Assembly: GCF_021390495.1 (NCBI RefSeq)
Contig: NZ_JAJEJP010000002.1
Location: forward strand, 1,922,001 to 1,986,000
DNA length: 64,000 nt
Direction of reading: 5' to 3'
Source of the DNA: Paraburkholderia sp. ZP32-5
GTDB taxonomy: Bacteria; Pseudomonadota; Gammaproteobacteria; Burkholderiales; Burkholderiaceae
Shown: positions 8,421 through 16,263 of the stretch, piece after piece
Layout of the letters: every line of letters starts with the position of its first letter
Numbering within the stretch: position 1 is the stretch's first letter
Translations under genes and position numbers: made by a program
Notes under the pieces: generated by a model
What the model saw: the letters and a program-made list of their open reading frames with translations, nothing else
What the model was told of the DNA's origin: nothing
Databases searched by the model: none

Positions 8421-9329
8421 ATGTCAGGTATTACGATGGTTAATCTCAGAAGATTGGACCTCAACCTGCTCGTCACGCTCGACGTGCTGCTCGCCGAGCA
8501 CAACGTGACGCGCGCCGCCGAGCGGCTGAACTTTTCGCAGCCGTCGGTCAGCGTGCATCTGGCGAAGTTGCGCGACGTGTTCGGCGATCCGCTACTGCTG
8601 CCGGGACCGCGCGGCATGCGGCCCACCGCGAAGGCCGAGACGTTGCGCGAGCCGCTGCGTGAAGCGCTCGAAGCACTGGAGCGCGCGGTCGCGCCCACGA
8701 GTCCGTTCGATCCGGCCGCGGCATCGCACACGTGGCGCATTGCCGCGACCGACTACGCGGAATCGACGATCATCCTGCCGATGCTGGCAGGCTTGCGCGC
8801 GACGGCACCAGGCACGCGTGTCGCGATCGTCGAAGCAGTTCCGCCGCGCCTCGCGCGGCAGGCCGAACAGGGCGAGATCGACATCGGCTTTCATACCAGC
8901 GAAGGCGCGCCCGAGGGTTTGCGGCGCCGCGTGCTGTTCGCCGAACGCTATGTGCTGGTGGGCCGCGCCGGTCACCCGAAGCTGAAGCGCCGGCCGACGC
9001 TCGCGCAGTTCTGCAAGCTCGAACACGTGATCGTGTCGCCGGATGGCGGCGGCTTCGTCGGCGTGACCGACGAAACGCTCGCGCAAGCGGGACTGACGCG
9101 CAAAGTCGTGCTGTCCGTGCCGCACTTTCTGTTCATGCAATCGGTGCTCGCGAACACCGACCTCGTCGGCATGTTGCCGGCGCGCCTCGTGCGCGGCTCG
9201 AACGCACTGCGGATGGTCGAACCGCCGGTCGACGTGCCGGGCTACGAAATGGCGATGCTGTGGCATGAGCGCGTGCATCGCGACCCCGCGCATCAATGGT
9301 TGCGGGAGTTCATTGCGGCTTCGGTGTAG
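8421..9329 (+). CDS. LysR-family transcriptional regulator (quinone reductase neighbour)
   Basis: A 302-residue LysR regulator. The N-terminal winged helix-turn-helix covers roughly residues 6-65 (NVTRAAERLNFSQPSVSVHLAKLR). The effector-binding domain fills the rest, in the style of NodD/NahR relatives. There are two in-frame ATGs, at 8421 and 8436; the second gives MVNLRRLDLN, the usual NodD-like beginning, and is equally plausible. The gap to the divergent quinone reductase holds a loose dyad, GGAAATGAATTCC, near 8404-8416 that could be part of a LysR box. It probably activates the reductase gene. Confidence 0.85.
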   Translation: MSGITMVNLRRLDLNLLVTLDVLLAEHNVTRAAERLNFSQPSVSVHLAKLRDVFGDPLLLPGPRGMRPTAKAETLREPLREALEALERAVAPTSPFDPAAASHTWRIAATDYAESTIILPMLAGLRATAPGTRVAIVEAVPPRLARQAEQGEIDIGFHTSEGAPEGLRRRVLFAERYVLVGRAGHPKLKRRPTLAQFCKLEHVIVSPDGGGFVGVTDETLAQAGLTRKVVLSVPHFLFMQSVLANTDLVGMLPARLVRGSNALRMVEPPVDVPGYEMAMLWHERVHRDPAHQWLREFIAASV

Positions 9330-9379
9330 ATGGCGCGGTGTTTTGCAGCGTAATTTGCACCGCGCCTGCCATCACGTTT

Positions 9380-10267
9380 TCAGTGCTGGTGATCGCCGCC
9401 ACTCTTACCGATCGCATCCAGTTCGCCGAGCACGTCATCGCTCAGCTTCAGTTGCGCCGCCTGCAGATTTTCACGCAGATGCCCGACCGACGAAGTACCC
9501 GGAATCAACAGAATATTCGGCGCCCGATGCAGCAGCCACGCGAGCGCGAGTTGCATCGGCGTTGCGCCGAGCTTCGCCGCGAGGTCAGACAGCGCGCCCG
9601 ATTGAATCGGCGTAAAGCCGCCGAGCGGAAAGAACGGCACGTACGCGATGCCCTGCTTCGCGAGACTGTCGATCAACGCATCGTCTTCGCGGTGCACGAG
9701 GTTGTAATGGTTCTGTATGCACACGATCTTCGCGATGCGCTGCGCCTCGGCGAGCTGCGTGGCCGTCACGTTGCTCAGGCCGATATGACGCACGAGCCCG
9801 CGCTGCTGCAGTTCGGCCAACGCGCTGACCTGCTTTTCGATCGAGCCTTCGCTCGGCGCATGCACATTGCCCATCACGCGCATATTGACCACCGCGAGCG
9901 AATCCAGCCCGAGGTTGCGCAGATTGTCGTGCACCGCACGTTCGAGGTCGGCCGGCTCCTGCGCCGGCACCCATGCGCCGGCGTTGTCGCGCACCGCGCC
10001 GACCTTGGTGACGATCGTCAGATCGTCCGGGTACGGATGCAACGCTTCGCGGATCAACTGGTTGGTCACGTGCGGCCCGTAAAAATCGCTGGTATCGATG
10101 TGATCGACGCCCGACGCAATCGCTTCGCGCAACACCGCAAGCGCCGCGTCGCGATCTTTCGGCGGCCCGAACACGCCGGGGCCGGCCAGTTGCATCGCGC
10201 CATAGCCCATGCGCTTCACCGGGCGGCCGGCGAGTTGAAAGGTATCCGCGGTACTGAAGTTCGACAT
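9380..10267 (-). CDS. Aldo/keto reductase (YdbC-like)
   Basis: A 295-residue aldo/keto reductase with a TIM-barrel fold. Of the catalytic tetrad, Asp58, Tyr63 (in DFYG) and Lys88 (in TIVTKVG) are visible. The position normally held by His is Asn128 (VVNMRV), as in the YdbC branch of the family. The C-terminal NADPH-binding segment IPGTSS is present at about 258. It would reduce aldehydes or ketones such as pyridoxal or methylglyoxal; the substrate cannot be told from sequence. A LysR gene is divergent 102 bases away and is likely its regulator. Confidence 0.85.
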   Translation of the reverse strand: MSNFSTADTFQLAGRPVKRMGYGAMQLAGPGVFGPPKDRDAALAVLREAIASGVDHIDTSDFYGPHVTNQLIREALHPYPDDLTIVTKVGAVRDNAGAWVPAQEPADLERAVHDNLRNLGLDSLAVVNMRVMGNVHAPSEGSIEKQVSALAELQQRGLVRHIGLSNVTATQLAEAQRIAKIVCIQNHYNLVHREDDALIDSLAKQGIAYVPFFPLGGFTPIQSGALSDLAAKLGATPMQLALAWLLHRAPNILLIPGTSSVGHLRENLQAAQLKLSDDVLGELDAIGKSGGDHQH

Positions 10268-10369
10268 GACTTTCTCCGTGAGAAGGGATGTGCGGCAGTA
10301 TGGCCGGATTGCGTTGTTGAATAAACAGGTCTAACGTGCACGGGTTGTTTAAAAAAATGCACAGTCGAC

Positions 10370-11272
10370 ATGGAACTGAATGATCTCGCCGCCTTCGTTT
10401 CGGTCGCCCGCGCGGGCGGCTTTCGCGACGCCGCGCGCGTCGCCGGCGTGTCCGCGTCGAGTCTGAGCGTTGCCGTGCGCCGGCTCGAAACGAAGCTCGG
10501 CCTGCGGCTGCTGAACCGCACCACGCGCAGCGTCGCGCCGACCGAGGCGGGCCTGCGTCTGATCGAGAAACTGACGCCGCTGTTCGGCGAAATGGAAGCG
10601 GCGCTCGATGTGCTCAACGGCTTTCGCGACAAGCCGACCGGCACGCTGAAGCTGAACGTGCCGTCGAGCGCCGCGCGCATCGTGCTGCCCGACGTGGTCG
10701 CGCGCTTTCTGAAGCAGTACCCGGATATCCGCGTCGAAGTGGTGGTGGAAGACGGTTTCGTCGATCTGCTATCGATCGGCTGCGATGCGGGCATCCGTTA
10801 TGACGAGCGCCTCGAACAGGACATGATCGCGGTGCCGATCGGCGCGCGCGTGCAACGTTTCGCGACCGCCGCGTCGCCCGCCTATCTCGATGCGCACGGG
10901 CGCCCCGAGCATCCCAGCGAACTGTTGTCGCACGCGTGTCTGCGCGGGCAGTTCGCGAGCGGCGCGACGCCGACCTGGTACTTCGAGCGCGACGGCGAAC
11001 TGCTGCAACTGAACCCGACCGGGCCGCTGCTGGTGCGGCCCGGCGCCGCGATCGATCTCGCGATCAGCTGCGCGGCCGCGGGCGTCGGCATCATTCATCT
11101 GTTTGAAGACATGCTGCGTCCGCAGCTCGACAGCGGCGCGCTCGAACCGATTCTCGAACCCTGGTGGCAGCGCTTTTCCGGGCCGTTTCTGTACTACCCG
11201 GGACACCGCCACGTCCCCGCGCCGCTGCGCGCGTTCGTCGATTTCCTGAAGACCGATTCACAGGCTTCCTGA
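10370..11272 (+). CDS. LysR-family transcriptional regulator (aldo/keto reductase neighbour)
   Basis: A 300-residue LysR regulator with its DNA-binding domain at residues 1-60 (GFRDAARVAGVSASSLSVAVRRLE) and an effector domain starting near 90. It resembles the LysR group that sits beside oxidoreductase genes. The start ATG at 10370 is well placed for the conserved MELNDLAAF N-terminus. It is divergent from the aldo/keto reductase gene. The gap between them holds the inverted hexamers TAAACA and TGTTTA 18 bases apart, possible operator halves. It is convergent with the following response-regulator gene. Confidence 0.85.
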   Translation: MELNDLAAFVSVARAGGFRDAARVAGVSASSLSVAVRRLETKLGLRLLNRTTRSVAPTEAGLRLIEKLTPLFGEMEAALDVLNGFRDKPTGTLKLNVPSSAARIVLPDVVARFLKQYPDIRVEVVVEDGFVDLLSIGCDAGIRYDERLEQDMIAVPIGARVQRFATAASPAYLDAHGRPEHPSELLSHACLRGQFASGATPTWYFERDGELLQLNPTGPLLVRPGAAIDLAISCAAAGVGIIHLFEDMLRPQLDSGALEPILEPWWQRFSGPFLYYPGHRHVPAPLRAFVDFLKTDSQAS

Positions 11273-11290
11273 CGAATGGCGCGATCTGGC

Positions 11291-11653
11291 TCAGTGTTCC
11301 GGCCCGCATAACCGCGCAATCGTCGTCAGGAACAGATCCGCGCCGGTCGGCTTGAGCAAGCAGACATTCCATGGCTTCGATGCGATATTGGCCGGCGGCA
11401 CGGCGGTGTGCAGCAGAATCGGCACGTTGACGAGTTGCGGCATCGACTTCAGCCGGCGGCAGAATTCGGCGCCGTCCATGATCGGCATCATCCAGTCCGT
11501 GACGATCAGATCGGGAACGTGCGCGGCCACGCACGCGAGCGCTTCGACACCGTTGCGCGCGCAACACACGTCATACCCTTCGCTTTCGAGAATCAGGCGC
11601 CAGGCGGCCAGAATTTCCGGTTCGTCGTCGACCAGCAGGATTGAACGCATCAT
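11291..11653 (-). CDS. Single-domain response regulator (CheY-like receiver)
   Basis: A 120-residue stand-alone receiver domain. Residues 9-10 are the acidic pair (VDD), Asp53 in VTDWMMP is the phosphoacceptor, Thr83 is the switch threonine and Lys101 in LLKPTG is the conserved lysine. There is no output domain. The ATG at 11653 is chosen because it places the DDE motif at the usual position; the longer open frame adds a non-conserved N-terminus. It is divergent from a histidine kinase gene 215 bases away, which is its probable partner. Such regulators act by protein contact or as a phosphate sink. Confidence 0.85.
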   Translation of the reverse strand: MMRSILLVDDEPEILAAWRLILESEGYDVCCARNGVEALACVAAHVPDLIVTDWMMPIMDGAEFCRRLKSMPQLVNVPILLHTAVPPANIASKPWNVCLLKPTGADLFLTTIARLCGPEH

Positions 11654-11868
11654 TTTTCGCGGACCGAATGCGCAGTTTGTCTGATCAGAGTGCGCAAGAC
11701 GTATTCCACGCGCATCAATTACGCGGATAATGTGCGGCATCGCCCGAACCTGTTGATCCGCTCGCCCGTCGGGCGGCGAAACGAGGGCCGTAGCGCCGCG
11801 AAGTCGATGTGACAGACCCGGCGCGTGCGTCCGTCCGTTGTAGAAACTTCTTCATTGCCGGATTCATC

Positions 11869-13086
11869 ATGACCGACACACGCGTAAGCCCGCTGCGCGG
11901 CTTCGCCAGCTTCGTCAGAGCAGAGCAGGACCGCCTGACGAACCAGTGGATGCACGCCGTCGCCATCGACGCCGATCTCGTCGAAGCGGACAAGCTGACT
12001 TACCAACAACTCGCCGACCATCTGCCGGAAATTCTCGAAGGACTGTGCGCGGCGCTCGACATGGAAGATCTCGAATACGTCGAAACGTCGATCGAGCGCA
12101 ACGCGAGAAAGCACGGCGAGGTCCGCTGGCGCCAGGGCTACCGGATCGAAGAACTGGTGCGCGAGCTGGATCTGTTCCAGCAGGTGCTCGCCGACGCGCT
12201 CGAGGAATTCGCCGGGCGGGAAAGCCGATTCACGCGCCGCCATGAAAGCCGCGCGCGGCGGCTGATTGCCGAAGCATTCAGCGTGGTCACGTTTGCGTCG
12301 ATCAAGGAAGTGGTCAGCGAACGGGATCGCAAGATCGATGAATACACCGGCCAACTCGAGCGCGCGAATCACGCATTGACGGTGCAACAGCATCTGGTCG
12401 GCGAGCTGCACGAATCGCGGATGCAAATCACGCGCAGCGTCGTGCACGATCTGCGCAATTTCCTCAACGCTTTTTCGATCGCTTTGCAATTGATCGCGCG
12501 TGCGCCGTCCAAAGCGGAAACCGCGTTGACGCTCGCGAACCGCCAGGCCGCCGATATGAAGCAGCTTGTCGACCAGATGGTCGAATACTCGGTCGTGCTC
12601 GGTGACGCCGCGCCGCTCGAGCTCGAATCCGTCGATTTGCGCGAACTCTACGACGAACTCGTTGCGTCGACGCAGCCATCGATCGAGGCCAAGGGGCTGA
12701 CGTTGCGTACCGCGTTCGACGCGGCGTTGCCGGCCGTTACGTCCAATCGGCTGAAGCTCAAGCAGATCGCGGTCAATCTGCTGTCCAATGCAATCAAGTA
12801 CACGAAGTCGGGACAGGTCGAACTGCAGTTCATGCTGCGTGATGCCGGGCATTGGGCGATCCGCGTGTCCGATACCGGCGTCGGCATTGCGCCGGCGGAC
12901 GCGGATCGCGTGTTCGATGAATTCGAACGTGCGGCCGGCGACGATATCCCGGGCACGGGGCTCGGCCTTGCGATCGTCAGGGAGCTATGCCGCGTGCTGG
13001 GCGGGCGCATTGACTTTACGTCAAGCGAGGGCGTGGGCACGACGTTCGAGATCCGGTTTCCAGTACAGACCTCTTCAATCGCATGA
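11869..13086 (+). CDS. Sensor histidine kinase with RsbRD-type N-terminal domain
   Basis: A 405-residue soluble histidine kinase. Residues about 14-150 match the helical RsbRD_N domain first known from stressosome co-antagonists. A short linker leads to the HisKA region with phosphoacceptor His193 (VVHDLRN) and an HATPase domain: N box 303-310, DTGVGIAP at 335-342 and GTGLGLAIV at 362-370. There are no membrane segments, so it senses an internal signal or a partner protein. The ATG at 11869 fits the conserved start better than the upstream one. Its stop overlaps the start of the GNAT gene by four bases, and the single-domain response regulator is divergent. Confidence 0.85.
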   Translation: MTDTRVSPLRGFASFVRAEQDRLTNQWMHAVAIDADLVEADKLTYQQLADHLPEILEGLCAALDMEDLEYVETSIERNARKHGEVRWRQGYRIEELVRELDLFQQVLADALEEFAGRESRFTRRHESRARRLIAEAFSVVTFASIKEVVSERDRKIDEYTGQLERANHALTVQQHLVGELHESRMQITRSVVHDLRNFLNAFSIALQLIARAPSKAETALTLANRQAADMKQLVDQMVEYSVVLGDAAPLELESVDLRELYDELVASTQPSIEAKGLTLRTAFDAALPAVTSNRLKLKQIAVNLLSNAIKYTKSGQVELQFMLRDAGHWAIRVSDTGVGIAPADADRVFDEFERAAGDDIPGTGLGLAIVRELCRVLGGRIDFTSSEGVGTTFEIRFPVQTSSIA

Positions 13087-13574
13087 TCCGTATCCAGACC
13101 GCCCGTTTCCCCGCACAAATCGATATCGTCCGAACCATCTTCCGTGAATACGCGGAGAGCCTGGGCATCGATCTCGGCTTCCAGCAATTCGACGATGAAC
13201 TCGCCGGTCTGCCCGGCAAATTCGCCGCGCCGCAAGGCTGCGTGCTGCTCGCGAGTAACGACGATGGCGAGGTCGTCGGCTGCGTCGCGATGCGTCCGAT
13301 AGACGAAACGATCTGCGAAATGAAGCGGCTTTATGTGCGCCCGGCCGGACGTGGTCTGCATGCGGGCCGGCAGCTCGCGACACGGATCTGCGAGGCGGCA
13401 AAACAGGCCGGCTACCAGCGCATGCGCCTCGACACGCTGCCGACCATGCACGCGGCACTGGCACTGTATGCGTCGCTCGGTTTCGAACCGATCGACGCTT
13501 ACGTGTTCAATCCGATCCCCGGCGCGATTTTTCTCGAGTGCGATCTGACGCGGCAGCGCGAGCCGGCGGCGTAG
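13083..13574 (+). CDS. GNAT-family N-acetyltransferase
   Basis: A 163-residue GNAT acetyltransferase. The acetyl-CoA loop is RPAGRGLHAGRQL (87-99), followed by the helix that starts LATRICEAA. It transfers an acetyl group from acetyl-CoA to an unknown amine; the family includes protein and small-molecule acetylases. The start overlaps the histidine kinase stop in an ATGA arrangement, so the two are almost certainly cotranscribed and translationally coupled. The pairing suggests a role in the same response, but that is inference. Confidence 0.85.
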   Translation: MIRIQTARFPAQIDIVRTIFREYAESLGIDLGFQQFDDELAGLPGKFAAPQGCVLLASNDDGEVVGCVAMRPIDETICEMKRLYVRPAGRGLHAGRQLATRICEAAKQAGYQRMRLDTLPTMHAALALYASLGFEPIDAYVFNPIPGAIFLECDLTRQREPAA

Positions 13575-13620
13575 TCACGCCTTAGTTACGCCTTAGTTAC
13601 GCGTTAGTCGCCCGTTACTC
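13572..13620. repeat. Short tandem repeat between convergent genes
   Basis: About four degenerate copies of an 11-base unit (consensus ACGCCTTAGTT) fill the 44-base gap between the convergent GNAT and hypothetical membrane genes. The middle two copies are nearly identical. No terminator-like hairpin is seen. Confidence 0.5.
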
Positions 13621-14050
13621 ACCGCGACACCGGGCCGCCACGAGCGACCGGCAGGCATTCACTCATCGCGCCGCCCTGCTCGCTCAAGCCACGCACGACC
13701 ACCTCCGACGATTTACCGTCACGCCGCGCGAGTTCGGCAAGATCGAGCAAGGCCGCGTAGCGCGCGGAACAGTCGCGCGGTGTTGCACTCGTGTGATTCG
13801 TGTCGTGCAGGCCGCCATCCGCAGCGACGAATGCGTTGATCGCCAGCAGTGTCGCGATGACGATCGCCGCGAATACGGCGGCTTTGCAGACTGCGCGCCG
13901 TGGCGACGTTTCGAGCGGTGTGCGAAGCGCCACGCTATGCCGCGGTGCTGGCGTCGTGGCACTGCTTGCGTCACACCGGCGCGCACCAAGCACACGACGC
14001 AAGCGCAACGATTCGACGCAGCTTCTGATACGCATCGCCGCGCTCATCAT
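13619..14050 (-). CDS. Hypothetical single-pass membrane protein coupled to the repeat protein
   Basis: A 143-residue protein that I do not recognise. One hydrophobic helix at about residues 56-75 follows a basic, Ser/Thr-rich N-terminus of 55 residues, so most of the C-terminal 65 residues should lie in the periplasm. That part carries two cysteines, in PRDCSAR and SECLP. The ATG at 14050 overlaps the stop of the upstream repeat-protein gene in a TGATG arrangement, so the two are translated together. The coupling suggests that it serves the same process as the repeat protein, perhaps as an anchor or an accessory factor. Confidence 0.55.
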   Translation of the reverse strand: MMSAAMRIRSCVESLRLRRVLGARRCDASSATTPAPRHSVALRTPLETSPRRAVCKAAVFAAIVIATLLAINAFVAADGGLHDTNHTSATPRDCSARYAALLDLAELARRDGKSSEVVVRGLSEQGGAMSECLPVARGGPVSR

Positions 14051-15072
14051 CAGGCCCAGTGCGCCGGCACCCAGACGCGGCCAACCCAATGGCCCGGCAC
14101 CCACACGGCCGGCCGCGGCGCGACATACACGGGGCGCGGTGCGACGTACACAGCAGGCGGCGGCGCATAGACGACCGGCGGCGGAACGTAGGCCGGCACC
14201 GGCGCCACAACCACCGCGGGCTTCGGCGGCACATACACGACCGGCGGCGGCACCACCACCGGCGCCGGCGCGACCACGACCGGCTTCGGTGCGACGACGA
14301 CCGTCGTGCCGGTCGTCGTGCCACCCGCCACCACGACGCCGCCAGTAACAACCGTGCCGCTCGACGTCACCGTGTTGCCATGCGTGCCGGTGACGCTCGT
14401 CGATGTCGTCACGACGCCCGGTGCAACGCGCGTCGCCGTACCCGAGTGATAGACGCTGCCGTTATCGGGACCCGTCACGGTGCCCGAGCGCGAGCAGGTC
14501 GAGCCCGCGCAATTCGTCGACGCCGAATGGTTGTACGTGTTGCCGTTCGACCCCGTCACCGTGCCCGACGACGAATACTGACCCGGCGCGGTGCGCGTCA
14601 CGTCGCCCGACGTGGTCGCCGTCTTGCCGTCCGGGCCGGTCAGCGTGCCGGTGTGCGAACAGGTGCCGCCCGCGCAGCTGGTGTCGCCCGAATGCTGCAC
14701 CGTGTTGCCGTAGCGGCCGGTCGCGGTGCCCGAGTTCGAAAACTGGCCCGGCGCGGTACGCGTGACCGTGCCGGTGTTGCTCGCGAAGCCGCCGTAGGGG
14801 CCGGCGACGCCGCCCGTATGCGAGCAGCTGCCGCCGCCGCACGAGCCGTAGTGCGCGCCGTTATAGGTGCCGCGCGACGTGTACGCGGTGCCATGGCTCG
14901 ACCACGCGAACGCCGATGCGCTGCCGAGTGCGAGCACGGCGGCGGCCGCGCCGAGTACGAGTTTGCGCAACGCGCCGCGCGCGCTGCAAAGGTCAGACGA
15001 TGCTGCAACAGGAGCGGCGCCAGCCACATTGGCCTCGGCCTTCACGGAACCTGCGAATGAACGATTTTTCAC
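14050..15072 (-). CDS. Secreted protein with three 55-residue CX4C repeats and a Pro/Val-rich WXXGXW tail
   Basis: A 340-residue secreted protein with a long basic N-terminus and a hydrophobic stretch at 37-56 that ends SAFA, a probable signal peptide. Residues 77-131, 132-186 and 187-241 are three repeats of exactly 55 residues. Each starts with a CX4C motif (CGGGSC, CAGGTC, CAGSTC) and is rich in Gly, Ser and Thr, with TGP and APG signposts. Residues 242-340 are Val/Pro/Tyr-rich and end in WVPGHW and WVPAHW, the WXXGXW type of Burkholderia surface proteins. GTG at 15072 follows AAGGAC at a good spacing and is preferred over the ATG at 15108. The stop overlaps the next gene's start. Confidence 0.7.
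   Translation of the reverse strand: MKNRSFAGSVKAEANVAGAAPVAASSDLCSARGALRKLVLGAAAAVLALGSASAFAWSSHGTAYTSRGTYNGAHYGSCGGGSCSHTGGVAGPYGGFASNTGTVTRTAPGQFSNSGTATGRYGNTVQHSGDTSCAGGTCSHTGTLTGPDGKTATTSGDVTRTAPGQYSSSGTVTGSNGNTYNHSASTNCAGSTCSRSGTVTGPDNGSVYHSGTATRVAPGVVTTSTSVTGTHGNTVTSSGTVVTGGVVVAGGTTTGTTVVVAPKPVVVAPAPVVVPPPVVYVPPKPAVVVAPVPAYVPPPVVYAPPPAVYVAPRPVYVAPRPAVWVPGHWVGRVWVPAHWA
14350..14844 (-). repeat. Three in-frame 165-base repeats inside the CX4C repeat protein
   Basis: Units lie at 14680-14844, 14515-14679 and 14350-14514. All are exactly 165 bases with no indels relative to each other, so the repeat expanded by whole units in frame. Units 1 and 2 are the closest; unit 3 is the most diverged and has lost the HTG sequence after its cysteine pair. 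Confidence 0.75.
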
Positions 15073-15342
15073 GGTATGTCCTTGCTGGATTCGGGCCACT
15101 CGGGTCACTGCTGCGTGGCGACGAACGGACTATAGAAGGACCTGCCGGGCAAATCATCCGGGAAGATATGTCGCGCTATGTCATCGGGACGGAGGCCCGC
15201 TGGAGGGTTGCGGGACAAGGGTTTGCGGGCGTCGGGCGAGTACCGCGACATATTTCGACATAGTTTGCCGAGGGTGGACGGAGGCGAAATGACACAAATG
15301 CGGGGGACGCAAATGCGGAGATGAAAGCGTGAAGATGCAAAC

Positions 15343-15368
15343 GCGGGCGCCGCTGCAGCGCCGCCCGC
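15343..15368. other. GC-rich inverted repeat between divergent/tandem genes
   Basis: Two 13-base arms meet without a loop and pair with a single mismatch (left arm GCGGGCGCCGCTG). It lies 24 bases past the stop of the minus-strand periplasmic protein gene. No strong T-run follows, so it may be a weak terminator or simply a repetitive extragenic palindrome. Confidence 0.35.
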
Positions 15369-15391
15369 GGCTCGTCGCTTTCGTCAGATGT

Positions 15392-15964
15392 TCACTGCCC
15401 CGCCGGTGTCACCTGCACCGCCGCGGCCGACACGAACACCGCGTGCACGGTATCGCCGACCTTCACGTCGCTCAGATCGATGTCGGGCGCCGCCTGGAAC
15501 GTTTGGGTCTGGTACGCGCCGCGCAATGTCACGAGGCGCTGCTTGCGATCGATCTTCAGCACGGTCGCGAGCACTTCAGTCTGACGCGCCGATTCGTAGC
15601 CGCCGGAAGCCGGCGTGTACGACTGTTTGTCGATCCGCTCGCGAATGCCCTTGCCGCTGACCTTCTCGGCCTTCGTCAGCAGCGCATTCTTGTAGAGCAC
15701 ATCGACACGATCGCCGACCTTCAACTGATCGAAGCCGGCGACCTGCTGGCTCACCAGCACGACCGCGACATTGCCGTGCTCGCCCTTTAATGTGAGCGAG
15801 CGGTTGCCTGGATCGATGCCGACGATTTCCGCCTTCATATGCACGGGCTGTACCGCGCCGAGCACCGCTTGCGCGGTACTCGCCATGTCATCCTGCGCGC
15901 GCGCCGGCTGGGTTGCGGTCATCGCCGCGATCATCAGCGCTGCGCCAATCGTCGCTGTCTTCAT
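15392..15964 (-). CDS. Periplasmic protein with two similar OB-like domains
   Basis: A 190-residue exported protein. Residues 1-23 are a Sec signal peptide ending ARA before Gln24. The mature part consists of two similar halves: about 43-105 (AEIVGIDPGNRSLTLKG ... KVGDRVDVLY) and about 128-185 (ATVLKIDRKQRLVTLRG ... KVGDTVHAVF). Both look like small beta-barrel, OB-type domains of the kind seen in periplasmic metal- or nucleic-acid-binding proteins, but I cannot name a family. The ATG at 15964 follows AAGGAGA and gives a perfect signal peptide. It appears to stand alone. Confidence 0.65.
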   Translation of the reverse strand: MKTATIGAALMIAAMTATQPARAQDDMASTAQAVLGAVQPVHMKAEIVGIDPGNRSLTLKGEHGNVAVVLVSQQVAGFDQLKVGDRVDVLYKNALLTKAEKVSGKGIRERIDKQSYTPASGGYESARQTEVLATVLKIDRKQRLVTLRGAYQTQTFQAAPDIDLSDVKVGDTVHAVFVSAAAVQVTPAGQ

Positions 15965-16148
15965 TTGCGTTCTCCTTGAGAAAGTATTCAAGCCGGCGTC
16001 GGCCCTCTCACTGCGCATTCGCTTCGCGCGGCGCACTGTTCGTGCCCGACGCGATGAATGCCCGCATCTTCAGAACAACTACTTCAAATGGTATGACGCG
16101 AATGATTGTACTCGTGCGAGGAATGCGGCTAGTCCGCTTTCGCGAGGC

Positions 16149-16181
16149 GAAAAAAAGCCCCACCGCCGAAGCGATGGGGCT
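16149..16181 (-). terminator. Rho-independent terminator of pcaF
   Basis: On the minus strand, AGCCCCATCGC pairs with GCGGTGGGGCT around a TTCG tetraloop and is followed at once by a run of seven T. It lies 83 bases beyond the pcaF stop codon. Confidence 0.8.
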
Positions 16182-16263
16182 CTGTTCTGGATGAAGCTCT
16201 CGAAACGCGGCGATGCACAGTACACGCGTCGAACCGCGTGCCGCGCCTGCCGCGCTAAAACGA

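Noticed and set aside
14350..14844. Regular repeats that might be a CRISPR array
   Set aside because: The units are 165 bases, contiguous and in frame, without spacers; they encode protein repeats.
14059..15060. Arg/His-rich repetitive frame on the plus strand opposite the CX4C repeat protein
   Set aside because: It mirrors the repeats of the real gene, which has a signal peptide, a ribosome-binding site and a coupled downstream gene.
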